DNA of 64,000 nt from JARBUG01 sp035628915 (GCA_035628915.1 DASPIW010000057.1:186001-250000); one strand, 5' to 3'; positions 23,554 through 33,046 are shown, counted from the first letter of the stretch. Notes: generated from the letters alone by a model not told the origin. Numbers and translations: made by a program.

Positions 23554-24591
23554 TTAGGAAGCGACTGCCGCGAGCTTTGCACTCAAAGCACGCAGGTTTT
23601 CGAGGGCTCGCAGGGCGGCGCCGGAGTCGATCGATTGCTCGGCCGTCGCGACGCCGTCTCTGAGCGAGCGGGCGGCACCGGCGGCCAGCAGGGCTGCGGC
23701 GGCGTTCAGCAGGACCACGTCGCGCCGGGGGCCGGTTTCGCCGCCGAGCACCGTCAGGGTGATGGCGGCGTTTTCGTCTTTGGTGCCGCCCCGGATGTAC
23801 TCCCGGGGCGCCCGGGCAATGCCCACGTCTTCGGGGATGATCCGGTAGGTGTGCACCAGGCCGTCTTCCATCTCCGAAATCACGGTGGGGCCGGAGATCG
23901 AGACCTCGTCAACACCGTCCAGGCCGTGAACGACCAGGGCGTGGCGGCAGCCGAGGTTCCCCAGGACCCGGGCCAGGGGCTCCGTCAGGTTCGGGCTGAA
24001 GACACCCATCACCTGGGCGCCGGCCATGGCCGGGTTGGTCAGAGGGCCGAGCAGGTTGAAGATCGTCCGCATCCCGATCTCCCGGCGCACCGGCGCCACG
24101 TGCTTCATCGATGTATGCAGCGACGGGGCGAACATGAACCCGATGCCCACCTGATCGATGCACTCGCCGACCTGCGCCGCCGTCAGGTTCAGGTTGACGC
24201 CCAGCGCTTCGAGCACATCGGCCGAGCCCGTCAGGCTGGAGGCCGCCCGGTTGCCGTGCTTTGCCACCGGCACCCCGGCGCCGGCGACCACGAAAGCCGA
24301 CGTCGTGCTGATGTTGAACGTGCCCGCCCGGTCACCGCCGGTGCCGCACGTATCGACCACCAGTTCCCGGCCATGGGTGACCGGCGTCGCCCGCGAGCGC
24401 ATCACCCGGGCGCAGCCCGTGATTTCGCCCACCGTCTCGCCCTTGATCCGCAGCGCCATGAGAAACGCTGCCACCTGCGCCGGGGTCGCATCGCCGTTCA
24501 TCATCAGGGTCATGGCCGTCTCGGCCTGCGCCTCGCTCAGGTCATTGCCCTCCGCGACTAGCTGGATCAGCGCCTTCATATCCATCTCCAT
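23554..24591 (-). CDS. trpD: Anthranilate phosphoribosyltransferase
   Basis: 345 residues. It transfers phosphoribosyl from PRPP to anthranilate. VVDTCGTGGDRAGTFNIST contains the PRPP-binding GTGGD and NIST motifs. VAKHGNRAASSLTGSADVLEALG is the second signature. The start at ATG 24591 has GGGGGGA ten bases upstream; ATG 24579 is an alternative. It follows trpG by 16 bases. After its stop the cluster is broken by element A and the opposite-strand metallophosphoesterase. Confidence 0.97.
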   Translation of the reverse strand: MEMDMKALIQLVAEGNDLSEAQAETAMTLMMNGDATPAQVAAFLMALRIKGETVGEITGCARVMRSRATPVTHGRELVVDTCGTGGDRAGTFNISTTSAFVVAGAGVPVAKHGNRAASSLTGSADVLEALGVNLNLTAAQVGECIDQVGIGFMFAPSLHTSMKHVAPVRREIGMRTIFNLLGPLTNPAMAGAQVMGVFSPNLTEPLARVLGNLGCRHALVVHGLDGVDEVSISGPTVISEMEDGLVHTYRIIPEDVGIARAPREYIRGGTKDENAAITLTVLGGETGPRRDVVLLNAAAALLAAGAARSLRDGVATAEQSIDSGAALRALENLRALSAKLAAVAS

Positions 24592-24607
24592 CGGTCAGCG
24601 TCCCCCC

Positions 24608-25180
24608 TTAGCTGGCGCGCAGCGCCAGGAAATTGCCGAGCAGTTGCTTGCCGCCTTCGGTCAGAATCGATTCGGGATGGAACTGCACTCCGTACACGGG
24701 GTGTTTCTTGTGCTTCAGCCCCATGATCAGGCCGTCTTCCGTCTCCGCCGTCACTTCGAGATCGGAAGGCAGCGAGTCGCGGTCGACGATCAGCGAATGG
24801 TAGCGGGTCGCCGTCATGGGATCGGGCAGTCCGGCGAAGAGGCCATCGCCCCGGTGGCGCACCCGGCTGACCTTGCCGTGCATCAGGTAGGGTGCCCGGC
24901 GGACGGTGCCGCCGTATGCCTGACCGATGGCCTGGTGGCCCAGGCAGACTCCCAGCACGGGGCGGGTCGGCCCCAGGTGCCGGATCACATCGAGCGAAAT
25001 GCCGGCCTCGTTTGGCGTGCAGGGCCCGGGGCTGATGATGATCTTCTCGGGATCCATCTCCTTGATCTGATCGACCGTCAGCTGGTCGTTGCGATATACC
25101 TGCAGGTCCGCCCCCAGCTCGCCGAGGAACTGCACCAGGTTGAAAGTAAAGCTGTCATAGTTGTCGATGACGAGGATCAT
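24608..25180 (-). CDS. trpG: Anthranilate synthase component II (glutamine amidotransferase)
   Basis: 190 residues. It supplies ammonia from glutamine to TrpE. The triad Cys is in GVCLGHQAIGQAYGG, and the His and Glu in YGVQFHPESILTEGG. The start ILVIDNYDSFTFNLVQFLG is diagnostic. ATG 25180 overlaps the trpE stop (ATGA), so the two subunits are probably made in equal amounts. It may also serve folate synthesis as PabA, since no separate pabA is in view. Confidence 0.96.
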   Translation of the reverse strand: MILVIDNYDSFTFNLVQFLGELGADLQVYRNDQLTVDQIKEMDPEKIIISPGPCTPNEAGISLDVIRHLGPTRPVLGVCLGHQAIGQAYGGTVRRAPYLMHGKVSRVRHRGDGLFAGLPDPMTATRYHSLIVDRDSLPSDLEVTAETEDGLIMGLKHKKHPVYGVQFHPESILTEGGKQLLGNFLALRAS

Positions 25181-26700
25181 AGCAGCCCCTCCTCTGCCGT
25201 TTCGAGTGCCCGAATGACCGCACGGGCCTTGTTGAGCGACTCCTGATACTCCGCCGCCGGGTCGCTGTCGGCCACAATCCCGGCGCCGGCCTGAATCGTC
25301 ACCTTGTCGCCTTTCATCACCATCGTCCGGATGGCGATGCAGGTATCCATGGCGCCCCCCCATGCGAAGTATCCCACCGCTCCGCCGTAAACGCTGCGCC
25401 GAACCGGCTCCATTTCGTCGATGATTTCCATCGCCCGGACTTTCGGCGCCCCGCTCAGGGTGCCGGCCGGGAAGCAGGCCCGCAGCACGTCGAAAGCGTC
25501 CCTGCCTTCCGCCACCTGCCCCTGCACGTCGCTGACGATGTGCATCACGTGGCTGTATCGCTCCACGTGCATCATGTTGCGGACTTCCACCGTGCCGTAC
25601 TGGCAGGCCCGCCCCAGGTCGTTCCTGCCCAGGTCGACCAGCATGATATGCTCGGCCCGTTCTTTCTCGTCCGCCAGAAGCTCCTGCTCGAAGGCGAGGT
25701 CCTCGGCTTCGGTGCTGCCCCGGGGCCGGGTGCCGGCGATGGGCCGGGTTTGGGCGATGCCGTCCTCGACCCGAACCAGCATCTCCGGGCTGGAGCCGAT
25801 GATCTTCAGGTCGCCGAAAGTGATGTAAAACATGTACGGCGACGGGTTGATGGTGCGCAGCACCCGGTAGATATCGAGCGGCCGGGCCCGCACGCTGGTC
25901 TGCAGCCGCTGCGAGAGCACCACCTGGAAGATGTCGCCCGCCTTGATGTACTCCTTGGCGGCCAGGACTGCCGACTCGAACTCCTCCCGGGTCAGGTTCG
26001 ACGTCACTTCCAGGGGCCGGGGCCGGACCAGCGAAACGCCGGGGGGCACCGGCACGGGGCTCCGAAGCCGCTCGGCGGCCCGGTCCAGCAGGGCGACGGC
26101 CCGCCGGTAGCTGACTTCGGGCTCGGCGCCCGGGCGGGTATTGGCGATCAGCAGCAGCTTGTGCTTGAGATGATCGAAGACGACTACCAGCTCGGTAATC
26201 ATGAAGAGCGCATCGGGCAGGCCCTGGTCGTCCCGGGGCGTGCCGGGCAGCTTCTCGAAGGCCCGCACGGCGTCGTAGCTCAGATAGCCCACGGCACCGC
26301 CGAAGAAGCGGGGCAGGCCGGCGGGCTGGTGCGCCCGGAAGGAGTCCATCACGTCGCGCAGGTGCGTCAGCGGGTCGCCCCGGAACGTCCGGCCACCTTC
26401 CGTTCCGTGCGTCATCTGGCCGACGGTCCGGTATTCGGCGGCCGCCTCGCCTTCCATCGCCCGGCTTTCGCCGTGCCGGTGCGCCAGCGTCAGGAGCGGC
26501 CGGCAGCCCAGGAACGAATAGCGGGCCACTTTTTCGCCGCCTTCGACGGACTCGAGCAGGAAGGCGCCGGGCTCTTCCTGGCAGAGCTTCATGAAGACCG
26601 AGATGGGCGTCTCCAGATCGGCCAGCACCTCCCGGTAGACCGGGATCAGCGAGTATTCTTTCGCAAGGCTCCGGTACGTGCCCAGGCTCGGTTGATACAT
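25177..26700 (-). CDS. trpE: Anthranilate synthase component I
   Basis: 507 residues. Chorismate plus ammonia (from TrpG) gives anthranilate. The feedback (Trp-binding) element FLLESVEGGEKVARYSFLG is conserved, so tryptophan inhibition is expected. Catalytic and chorismate motifs are IIGSSPEMLVRVED, RPIAGTRPRG, DLGRNDLGR, FPAGTLSGAPKVRAMEII and GYFAWGGAMDTCIAIRT. It is the first gene after the Trp T-box, so it is controlled at both RNA and enzyme level. Confidence 0.97.
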   Translation of the reverse strand: MYQPSLGTYRSLAKEYSLIPVYREVLADLETPISVFMKLCQEEPGAFLLESVEGGEKVARYSFLGCRPLLTLAHRHGESRAMEGEAAAEYRTVGQMTHGTEGGRTFRGDPLTHLRDVMDSFRAHQPAGLPRFFGGAVGYLSYDAVRAFEKLPGTPRDDQGLPDALFMITELVVVFDHLKHKLLLIANTRPGAEPEVSYRRAVALLDRAAERLRSPVPVPPGVSLVRPRPLEVTSNLTREEFESAVLAAKEYIKAGDIFQVVLSQRLQTSVRARPLDIYRVLRTINPSPYMFYITFGDLKIIGSSPEMLVRVEDGIAQTRPIAGTRPRGSTEAEDLAFEQELLADEKERAEHIMLVDLGRNDLGRACQYGTVEVRNMMHVERYSHVMHIVSDVQGQVAEGRDAFDVLRACFPAGTLSGAPKVRAMEIIDEMEPVRRSVYGGAVGYFAWGGAMDTCIAIRTMVMKGDKVTIQAGAGIVADSDPAAEYQESLNKARAVIRALETAEEGLL

Positions 26701-26726
26701 GCCTTACCCACCTCTTTTAGACAATG

Positions 26727-27009
26727 CAAAAAGGCCTTCGTCCCCCTGATCAGAGGACGAAGGCCTTGAATAGACCTACGCGGTGCCACCCCAATTCGAC
26801 AGCCTTGAAGCGGACCGTCGCGCTTAGCCGCGGGTACCAACATACCCTCTACCCGATAACGGCGGAAGCCACCGGTCAGCCTACTTGCACAGGCAGGGCC
26901 CTGCGTTCAGCGGACAGCTCATGGGACCATTCGCCAACCTTCCCCGTGCCGGACCTTGCACCAGTCGCCGGCTCGCTGTGACGGATCGAGGTCGGGTACT
27001 TTCCCCATT
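26727..27009 (-). promoter_or_regulatory. T-box riboswitch, tryptophan (UGG) specifier, controlling trpEGD
   Basis: The minus-strand leader has the stem I hairpin AGCCGGCGACTGGTGCAAG...GGC and the line GAA-TGG-TCCCATGAGC giving specifier UGG (26927-26929), the single Trp codon. The T-box GGGGTGGCACCGCG is at 26779-26792. The terminator AAGGCCTTCGTCC/GGACGAAGGCCTT (26731-26767) is followed by five Ts. Uncharged tRNA-Trp should permit transcription of trpE-G-D. The RNP-based TRAP system of Bacillus is not needed here. Confidence 0.94.
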
Positions 27010-27015
27010 CATCGC

Positions 27016-27045
27016 TACATAGGAGTCCGATGAAGTTTGAACCAA
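27016..27045 (-). promoter_or_regulatory. Promoter of the trp T-box transcript
   Basis: -35 TTGGTT (27040-27045) and -10 TATGTA (27016-27021) with an 18-base spacer on the minus strand, about seven bases before the leader start. Confidence 0.6.
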
Positions 27046-27184
27046 CTCTACCACACGCGTATCGGCCATGTCAACAGGCGATCAACGGGTAATCTCCGGG
27101 CAAAACATACGCAGCGCTCTCCCGCCAGAAGCCCGTGCGCCTTGCGCTGAGCGCCGCTCTGCGCCCCCGGCCAGGGCTGGGAGA

Positions 27185-28201
27185 TTAGCTGGCGGGACTG
27201 GGTGCCGTAGCCGGCCGGAGCGTGACCTCGCCCGCAAAGACCCGCCTGAGCTTTCCTGTGGCGCTCTCCCGCACGAGGAGGGCGCCTTCTTCGTCCACAT
27301 CGACCGCCGTGCCTTCGAGGGCGGGCTCCCCGGTGACCGATATGACCCGCACCGGCTGCCCCAGGGTAATGGAGAGCGCCCGCCACCGGTCAAGCACGGC
27401 GTCAAACCGGCCGGCGACCAGGTCGCCGTAGTTCTCCTCGAAGCGGGCCATGACGGCCCGGACCAGCGGCGCCCGGGCCACGGGCGCCCCGCGCTCGGCC
27501 ATCAACGAGGTGGCGGTCTCTCGGAACGCTTCCGGCAGGGCCTCACTCGGCAGGTTGACGTTCAAACCCATGCCGCAGATGACGAAACCGACCCGCTCCA
27601 TTTCGGCTTCCATCTCCGTCAAAATGCCGCAGAACTTGCGGCCACCGAACTGCAGGTCGTTCGGCCACTTGATGCCCGCCTGCAGACCGGTCACTTCCCG
27701 GACGGCCAGGGCGACGGCCACCGCCGCCACCAGGGTAATCCGCGGCGCCTGAACGGGCGGCAGCTGCGGGCGCAGCACCAGCGACATGGCCAGGGCGGAG
27801 CCCCGGGGCGTGGACCAAGCGCGTCCAAGCCGGCCCTTGCCAGCCGTCTGCTCGTCGGCGATGACCAGCAGTCCTTCGGGAGCCCCGCCCCGGGCCAGCT
27901 GTTTCGCCAGATCATTCGTGGAGCCCACCGATTCCCGGTACTCCATCGTGCGTCCGAACGTCCGGGTCGCCAGGCCGGGCAGGACTTCAGCGGCGGTGAC
28001 AGCATCGGGGCTGGCGAGCAGGCGGTAGCCCTGCCGGGGCAAGGCTTCCAAAACATAGCCCGCCGCCCGCAGTCCTTCGATCAGTTTCCATACGGCGGTC
28101 CGGGAGACGCCGAGGCTGCGGGACAACTCTTCACCGCTCACCCAGCGACCCCCGGCCGCCCGTAGGACCGCCAGCACGGCTTCACGGCTCTGCTCGCTCA
28201 C
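27185..28201 (-). CDS. birA: Bifunctional biotin-protein ligase / biotin repressor
   Basis: 338 residues from GTG 28201, which overlaps the upstream stop (GTGA). The N-terminal winged helix (ELSRSLGVSRTAVWKLIEGL) indicates a group II BirA that binds DNA and represses biotin genes. The ligase domain has ESVGSTNDLAK, GKGRLGRAW (biotinyl-AMP loop), GIKWPNDLQFGGRK (catalytic Lys) and a C-terminal SH3-like part. It biotinylates acetyl-CoA carboxylase and similar carriers. No bio genes are in view. Downstream lies the trp T-box promoter. Confidence 0.94.
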   Translation of the reverse strand: MSEQSREAVLAVLRAAGGRWVSGEELSRSLGVSRTAVWKLIEGLRAAGYVLEALPRQGYRLLASPDAVTAAEVLPGLATRTFGRTMEYRESVGSTNDLAKQLARGGAPEGLLVIADEQTAGKGRLGRAWSTPRGSALAMSLVLRPQLPPVQAPRITLVAAVAVALAVREVTGLQAGIKWPNDLQFGGRKFCGILTEMEAEMERVGFVICGMGLNVNLPSEALPEAFRETATSLMAERGAPVARAPLVRAVMARFEENYGDLVAGRFDAVLDRWRALSITLGQPVRVISVTGEPALEGTAVDVDEEGALLVRESATGKLRRVFAGEVTLRPATAPSPAS

Positions 28202-29463
28202 TGCTCTCCCCGCCTCTCCCGAATTGCCGTCAGCCAGTCCAATTCGACCTCGCTGAAGCCCGCTTTGCGGCGCCCTTCCCGGTTCAAAGGCGGGCCGGCA
28301 ACGGCGGCGATACCCAGCCGTTCCTCGACGCTGCGCAACAGCCGCGCCCGTTCTTCCCGGTCGGGAACGAGCCGTTCGACCCATTTGACGCCGCTCCGCA
28401 CATGGAGCACCTCATCAGCCATGATGAAATCCATGATCTGGCTGGTGGCCTGGTCGCCGACGGCAGCCAGGGCGTCACGGGCCATCAGGGTCTGATCCAG
28501 CCCGTTCCCCTCGTGGATGCGCTGGGTCGTGACAAACCGTTCGGCCAGCGTCTGCCCGGCGATGGCATGCTCCCACACCTTGTGATGGCACGGATACTGG
28601 CCGAGGGTGCCGCCCAGATCGGCCAGCCGGTCCGCGCACATGACGGCGTGGCGGGCCTCATCCCAGATTTGGGTGGCAAGGTCGAGCTTCAGCTCCCAGG
28701 GCGCCGCGGGGAACTCGGCGATCATCCGGCCACAAACTTCGATTGCGGGCACTTCTAGGTTGATCAGGGCGATGTGCAGCAGCCGGACGCGGCCTTCGGG
28801 CGTCTCCAGCGGCTTCGCTTTGGGCATCTTCTTGCCCGGCGGCAATTCCGCGAAACGTTCGTCCCTGGCAGGCTTGTCTACCAGATGCGGACGGACGGTG
28901 AACTCCTCCCCGGGGGGACGCCCCGCCTCCGGTCCGGGGCCGTGCAGTCCGCCTGCTGCGGCCAGCGCTGCCCGCAGGCGGGTCGCTGTCTCCCGACCAG
29001 CGGGCTGGCGTGCAGCCCAGATCAGTTGATTCTCCAGCATCTCTGCAGCGGAGTGGAGAATGCGGACGGTGGGCTCATCCGCCACGGGGTTGGTCTTCTC
29101 GATCACTTCGCGGCAAGTCTCCAGCACAGCGGGCAGGAGGACCTGATAGAGCCCGGCGGTCTGGGCCCCGGGCCCCTGCAGTGCAGCCAACGCCTCCAAA
29201 AAACCGAGCAGCGACCGGTTGGCCGGCGACGGCACCTGGGGCCGTTCCGCCGTCAGGTCGTAGATCCGCCGGCCGATCTGATCGGCCAGATGAGCGTGAT
29301 CGTATAGGTGATACGCCATCGCCAGTTTCGTTTCGAGCTGGGGCACCCCGGCGATCCAGGCGCCCAGGCACTGGAGCGAACAGAGCAGCGCACCGTGAAT
29401 ATCCGCCAGGCGGGCGGCCGTCGCCTCAACGCCCCAGGCTCCTTGGTGAGTGCGTCCGATCAT
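28198..29463 (-). CDS. Ferritin-like DUF455 protein
   Basis: 421 residues. Two helical halves: an N-terminal ferritin-like bundle (AMAYHLYDHAHLADQIGRRI) and a C-terminal DUF455 region with carboxylate-bridged metal residues (NLEVPAIEVCGRM, IWDEARHAVMCADRL, EGNGLDQTL, ADEVLHV). The spaced E, ExxH pattern suggests a di-iron site. Family function is unknown; relatives include MiaE-like tRNA hydroxylases and rubrerythrin folds. It lies upstream of and overlaps birA, so the two are coupled. The divergent neighbour is the AlkD-like gene. Confidence 0.8.
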   Translation of the reverse strand: MIGRTHQGAWGVEATAARLADIHGALLCSLQCLGAWIAGVPQLETKLAMAYHLYDHAHLADQIGRRIYDLTAERPQVPSPANRSLLGFLEALAALQGPGAQTAGLYQVLLPAVLETCREVIEKTNPVADEPTVRILHSAAEMLENQLIWAARQPAGRETATRLRAALAAAGGLHGPGPEAGRPPGEEFTVRPHLVDKPARDERFAELPPGKKMPKAKPLETPEGRVRLLHIALINLEVPAIEVCGRMIAEFPAAPWELKLDLATQIWDEARHAVMCADRLADLGGTLGQYPCHHKVWEHAIAGQTLAERFVTTQRIHEGNGLDQTLMARDALAAVGDQATSQIMDFIMADEVLHVRSGVKWVERLVPDREERARLLRSVEERLGIAAVAGPPLNREGRRKAGFSEVELDWLTAIRERRGEQ

Positions 29464-29564
29464 GGGAACCTCCTGTCTGATGATGCCCGCAGGATTCTGA
29501 TTCGAAAACGGGGAATGCTCCAGCGAGAGAGACCGATACCGCGAAACCGGGAGGGAGCGCTGCT

Positions 29565-30230
29565 ATGACCTTTGCTGAAGTGATGCAGACGCTGGAATCG
29601 CTGGGAACGGAGCAGAACCGGAAAATTTACGGCAGGCACGGTGGCGGCAGCAACATGTTCGGCGTCAGCTGGGCCGAAATTCGTAAGCTGGCCAAGAAGA
29701 TCAAGCAGGACCATGCGCTGGCCGTCCGCCTCTGGGAATCGGGGAGCTTTGAAGCGATGGTCATTGCCACCATGGTCGCGGATCCCAAAGCGCTGCAGCA
29801 AGCTGAGGTGGAGGATTGGGTCCGGGCATTGAAATGGCACGCTGTGACGGATGAGTTCGTCAACAACCTGATCAGCAAGACAGCCTATGCCGGCGATCTG
29901 GCCCTGGCCTGGATCGGGTCGCCGGCGGAGCAAGTCGGGCGGGCCGGTTGGCATCTGGTCGGAGTACTGGCCAAGAGTGGCCGGGAGCGGCTGGACTACG
30001 CACAGCTTCTGACTGAGATCGAGCAGTCGATCCATACGGCCCCCAATCGCAAGCGGGAAGCGATGAACAACGCCCTGATCGCCATTGGCATCTACCGCCC
30101 GGAGTTAACCGCATCCGCTATTGCAGCGGCCGGCCGAATCGGGAAAGTCGCCATCGACCACGGCGACACTTCGTGTAAAACGCCGGACGCAGCAGCGTAC
30201 ATCCAAAAGGCGTTGGCACGCCCCAGCTAA
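29565..30230 (+). CDS. DNA alkylation repair protein (AlkD-like HEAT repeats)
   Basis: 221 residues, ATG 29565 with GGGAGGGAG upstream. The family is a HEAT-like repeat superhelix that binds damaged DNA; AlkD excises bulky or cationic N3/N7-alkylpurines. GVSWAEIRKLAKKI, TMVADPKAL, WVRALKWHAVTDEF (with the Trp/Asp region used for lesion handling) and the C-terminal DHGDTSCKTPDAAAYI match the DNA alkylation repair family. Whether it has glycosylase activity is not certain. It is single-gene and divergent from DUF455. Confidence 0.85.
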   Translation: MTFAEVMQTLESLGTEQNRKIYGRHGGGSNMFGVSWAEIRKLAKKIKQDHALAVRLWESGSFEAMVIATMVADPKALQQAEVEDWVRALKWHAVTDEFVNNLISKTAYAGDLALAWIGSPAEQVGRAGWHLVGVLAKSGRERLDYAQLLTEIEQSIHTAPNRKREAMNNALIAIGIYRPELTASAIAAAGRIGKVAIDHGDTSCKTPDAAAYIQKALARPS

Positions 30231-30280
30231 CGGGCCTTCCTCAAGTCATCGATATTATACCCCACCCGGGGCCAAATGGG

Positions 30281-30312
30281 TGCATCGGCGCAGCGTGAGC
30301 GCTGCCGATGCA
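30281..30312. repeat. TGCATCGG hairpin
   Basis: TGCATCGG..CAGCG, loop TGAG, CGCTG..CCGATGCA forms a tight hairpin after the AlkD-like gene. The same TGCATCGG/CCGATGCA-type arm recurs at 52711-52741. It could terminate the AlkD-like transcript, but lacks a T-run. Confidence 0.5.
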
Positions 30313-30450
30313 CCATTCTTGTGCCCCGGACCCAGTCGCCTGCTTCCTTTTCAACCATGGATCTGTTTCTCACGCCCCCAAGCAGGAATTGGGTGGCCTT
30401 CATCGAAGACCCTTTATGTTTAAGTCTATACAATATATTACTTTTCGGAG

Positions 30451-32841
30451 GTGCCATCCATTCTCCGATTGCCCATCTGGTTCTCTCATCATCCAGGGTT
30501 GCTGATACTGGCTATTACACTCCTGGCGGCATCCATTGCGACGCTACTGGTCCTCATCGACCGCATCCTGGTCGCAGTCGGCATGGCCCGCCGGTTCTGG
30601 CGGACGGCCGCGGCCCTGACCGTGGGCTTGGGCGTCTGGTCCGCACTGTACATCGGGCTCCTGTCGATGCGGCTGCCCCTGCCCTTCTCCCTCAACCTGT
30701 CCTACCAACTTGGGGCCCTGGCCCTTGCGGTGCTTGCTGTATACTGCGGGGTCATGGCGCTGGACCTGATCCATACACGCCCATGGGTTCGTGGTATGAT
30801 CTTCCTCCTGACCGGCCTCGCCGCTGTGGCCACGCATTGGCTGATGTTCTCTTCCGTTGAAATGCCCGCGAACATCCGCTACCGAGCGGTGTCCTTCTCC
30901 ACCTGGCTGGTCCTGGTGGCTGGCGCGACGATCGCCGGACTGTGGCTGCTCGATCGCAGGTTGCGGCTGCGGAGAGACCTGGCACCGACCATGCGCATCC
31001 TGTTTTCGGTCGCCATGGGATCAGCCGGCATCGCCCTTCAGCAGGCCGGCATGGGCATCGCCGAACTGGTTCCCACGCCCGCCCGCCCGGTCTCGGTTAT
31101 CGATCAAGGCTACATGGCCGCCATTCCCGTTGGGCTGACAGTGTTCGGCATTCTAGGGCTGGCGGCCATAACGGTCTCCAACGAACGCCGCATCGAAGTC
31201 TTCATCACCTCCCTGACGGATCGGTCGCCGGATGCCCTGTTTGTCTTCTCACGCACCCACATTCTAACCTATGTCAACCCCATCGCCGAGCGACTGGTCG
31301 GTCAGACGAAGGCGGCGCTCGTTGGCCGGCCCGTATGGGAAGCTGTTCCTGAAGCGCTGAGCGCCATCCTGCGCGAGCCCGCGGAGCGGTCCGCCACTGA
31401 AAATGATCTCGCCTGTTTCGAGTTCTGCTATCCGGTTTCAGGTGCGTGGTATGAAGTCTATGTCCAGCCCTGGCCCGACTCTGTGGCCGTCGTCCTGAAG
31501 GACGTCTCGGTGCGCAAATCGCTCGAAGAGCAGGTGCGCCACCAGTCGCTGCACGACCCGCTAACAGGCCTGGCCAACCGGACGCTCTTTCGCGACCGGG
31601 TCGAGCAGGCTGTGCTTGATCCCAGCCGGCGGGAGTTTGCCGTTCTCTTCATCGACCTGGATGATTTCAAGTTAATCAACGACAGTTACGGCCACCAGGT
31701 CGGCGACGAAGTCCTTTCCACCCTCGGGGCCCGCCTCCTCGATTGTGTGCGCACCGGCGATACCGTCTCCCGCCTGGGGGGCGACGAATTCGCCATCATG
31801 CTCCGGTCGGTCAGCCTGGCCGAAGCCACTGAGGTGGCAGAGCGGATTATCGAGGCGTTCGGCGAACCCGTACGTGCCGGAGGGCGGGACGTCACGGTGT
31901 CGCCCAGCATCGGCATCGCAATGGGAGAGGCGGACCGGGCGGACAACGCCGACGAACTGCTGAGCAACGCCGATATGGCCATGTATGACGCCAAGGCCCG
32001 GGGCAAGGCCCAGGTGCGCATCTACGACCCGGAGATGTACCGTGCGGTTCGCAGCCGTCTGGACCTCTCCACGGAACTGCGGAGGGCGGTACAGGCCGGT
32101 GAAATGGTGCTCCATTACCAGCCGGTCGTTGCCCTGGACACGGGGCATGTGCTGTATCTGGAGGCGCTCGTGCGCTGGGACCATCCGGAACGAGGAGTGA
32201 TTCCGCCCTCGGAGTTCATCCCCCTGGCCGAAGAGACGGGGTTGATCGTCCCCATCGGGAAGTGGGTCGTCAACGAGGCGTGCCGCCAGACCCGGCTTTG
32301 GCAGAAGGAGTTCCCGACGGCGGCTACTCTGGCCGTGGGCGTGAACCTATCGGCGGGTGAACTGGAAGAACCCGCGCTTGCGGCGACCGTCAAGGGGGCG
32401 CTGGCGGCATCCGGTCTGGCGCCGGCGCATCTGGTCCTGGAAGTGACGGAGAGCAGCCTGCTAGGCCACACGACCACGGTGCTGCATCACCTCGAATCCC
32501 TGCGAAGCCACGGCGTGTCGCTGGCTATTGACGATTTCGGGACGGGGTACTCATCACTGGCATACCTGCGGCGTTTCCCGTTTTCGATTATCAAACTGGA
32601 CAAAACATTCGTTGCCGAAAGCACAGCGAGCGACCGGGATAAGGCACTGCTGGGCGGCGTGCTCGATTTGGCCCGGGGCCTGAACGTCGAAGTCGTGGCG
32701 GAGGGCGTCGAGCGGCATGACCAGGCCAGAATGCTGCAGGAACTGGGCTGCCCCTTCGGCCAGGGTTATTGCTTCACCCGGCCGCTCCCCCCCGGTCCAA
32801 TGGCGGACCTGCTTCGCAAGGGAATGCGGACGGTGACATGA
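30451..32841 (+). CDS. Membrane MHYT-like / PAS / GGDEF / EAL cyclic-di-GMP protein
   Basis: 796 residues from GTG 30451. That GTG overlaps its own GGAGGTG site, so translation may start a few codons later (ATT 30460 or TTG 30469). Seven hydrophobic segments span about 15-245; their spacing matches an MHYT sensor (GLGVWSALYIGLL, GLAAVATHWLMF, LQQAGMGIAEL) but all three Met-His-Tyr-Thr motifs are altered. A PAS domain follows (about 262-365). GGDEF is intact (RLGGDEFAI, about 440), as is EAL (YLEALVRW, EVTESSLL, DDFGTGYSSLAYL, DKTFV). Both c-di-GMP synthesis and hydrolysis are therefore possible. It is followed by a terminator. It probably controls motility or surface behaviour; target unknown. 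Confidence 0.9.
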   Translation: MPSILRLPIWFSHHPGLLILAITLLAASIATLLVLIDRILVAVGMARRFWRTAAALTVGLGVWSALYIGLLSMRLPLPFSLNLSYQLGALALAVLAVYCGVMALDLIHTRPWVRGMIFLLTGLAAVATHWLMFSSVEMPANIRYRAVSFSTWLVLVAGATIAGLWLLDRRLRLRRDLAPTMRILFSVAMGSAGIALQQAGMGIAELVPTPARPVSVIDQGYMAAIPVGLTVFGILGLAAITVSNERRIEVFITSLTDRSPDALFVFSRTHILTYVNPIAERLVGQTKAALVGRPVWEAVPEALSAILREPAERSATENDLACFEFCYPVSGAWYEVYVQPWPDSVAVVLKDVSVRKSLEEQVRHQSLHDPLTGLANRTLFRDRVEQAVLDPSRREFAVLFIDLDDFKLINDSYGHQVGDEVLSTLGARLLDCVRTGDTVSRLGGDEFAIMLRSVSLAEATEVAERIIEAFGEPVRAGGRDVTVSPSIGIAMGEADRADNADELLSNADMAMYDAKARGKAQVRIYDPEMYRAVRSRLDLSTELRRAVQAGEMVLHYQPVVALDTGHVLYLEALVRWDHPERGVIPPSEFIPLAEETGLIVPIGKWVVNEACRQTRLWQKEFPTAATLAVGVNLSAGELEEPALAATVKGALAASGLAPAHLVLEVTESSLLGHTTTVLHHLESLRSHGVSLAIDDFGTGYSSLAYLRRFPFSIIKLDKTFVAESTASDRDKALLGGVLDLARGLNVEVVAEGVERHDQARMLQELGCPFGQGYCFTRPLPPGPMADLLRKGMRTVT

Positions 32842-32887
32842 GACACAGGGTGGCGCAAAAAAGGGCCGGCACCCCTCCGCGCCGGTT

Positions 32888-32932
32888 GAAAATCCCCCAT
32901 CAACCCTCAAGGTTGGTGGGGGATTTTCCATT
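32888..32932 (+). terminator. Terminator of the GGDEF-EAL gene
   Basis: GAAAATCCCCCATCAACC with its complement GGTTGGTGGGGGATTTTC, a five-base loop, then CATTTAT. The symmetric A/T flanks may let it act on both strands, also ending the catabolic island transcript. Confidence 0.85.
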
Positions 32933-33046
32933 TATCGAAATGATCTTGCATCGCCCGAATTGAAGAAGGGAATGCCCGATGTGAGAGGATGAGCAACTCG
33001 TGATGGAACGGCTCTCTTCAAAGGGAGTTTCGGCTTCCTGATCGTC

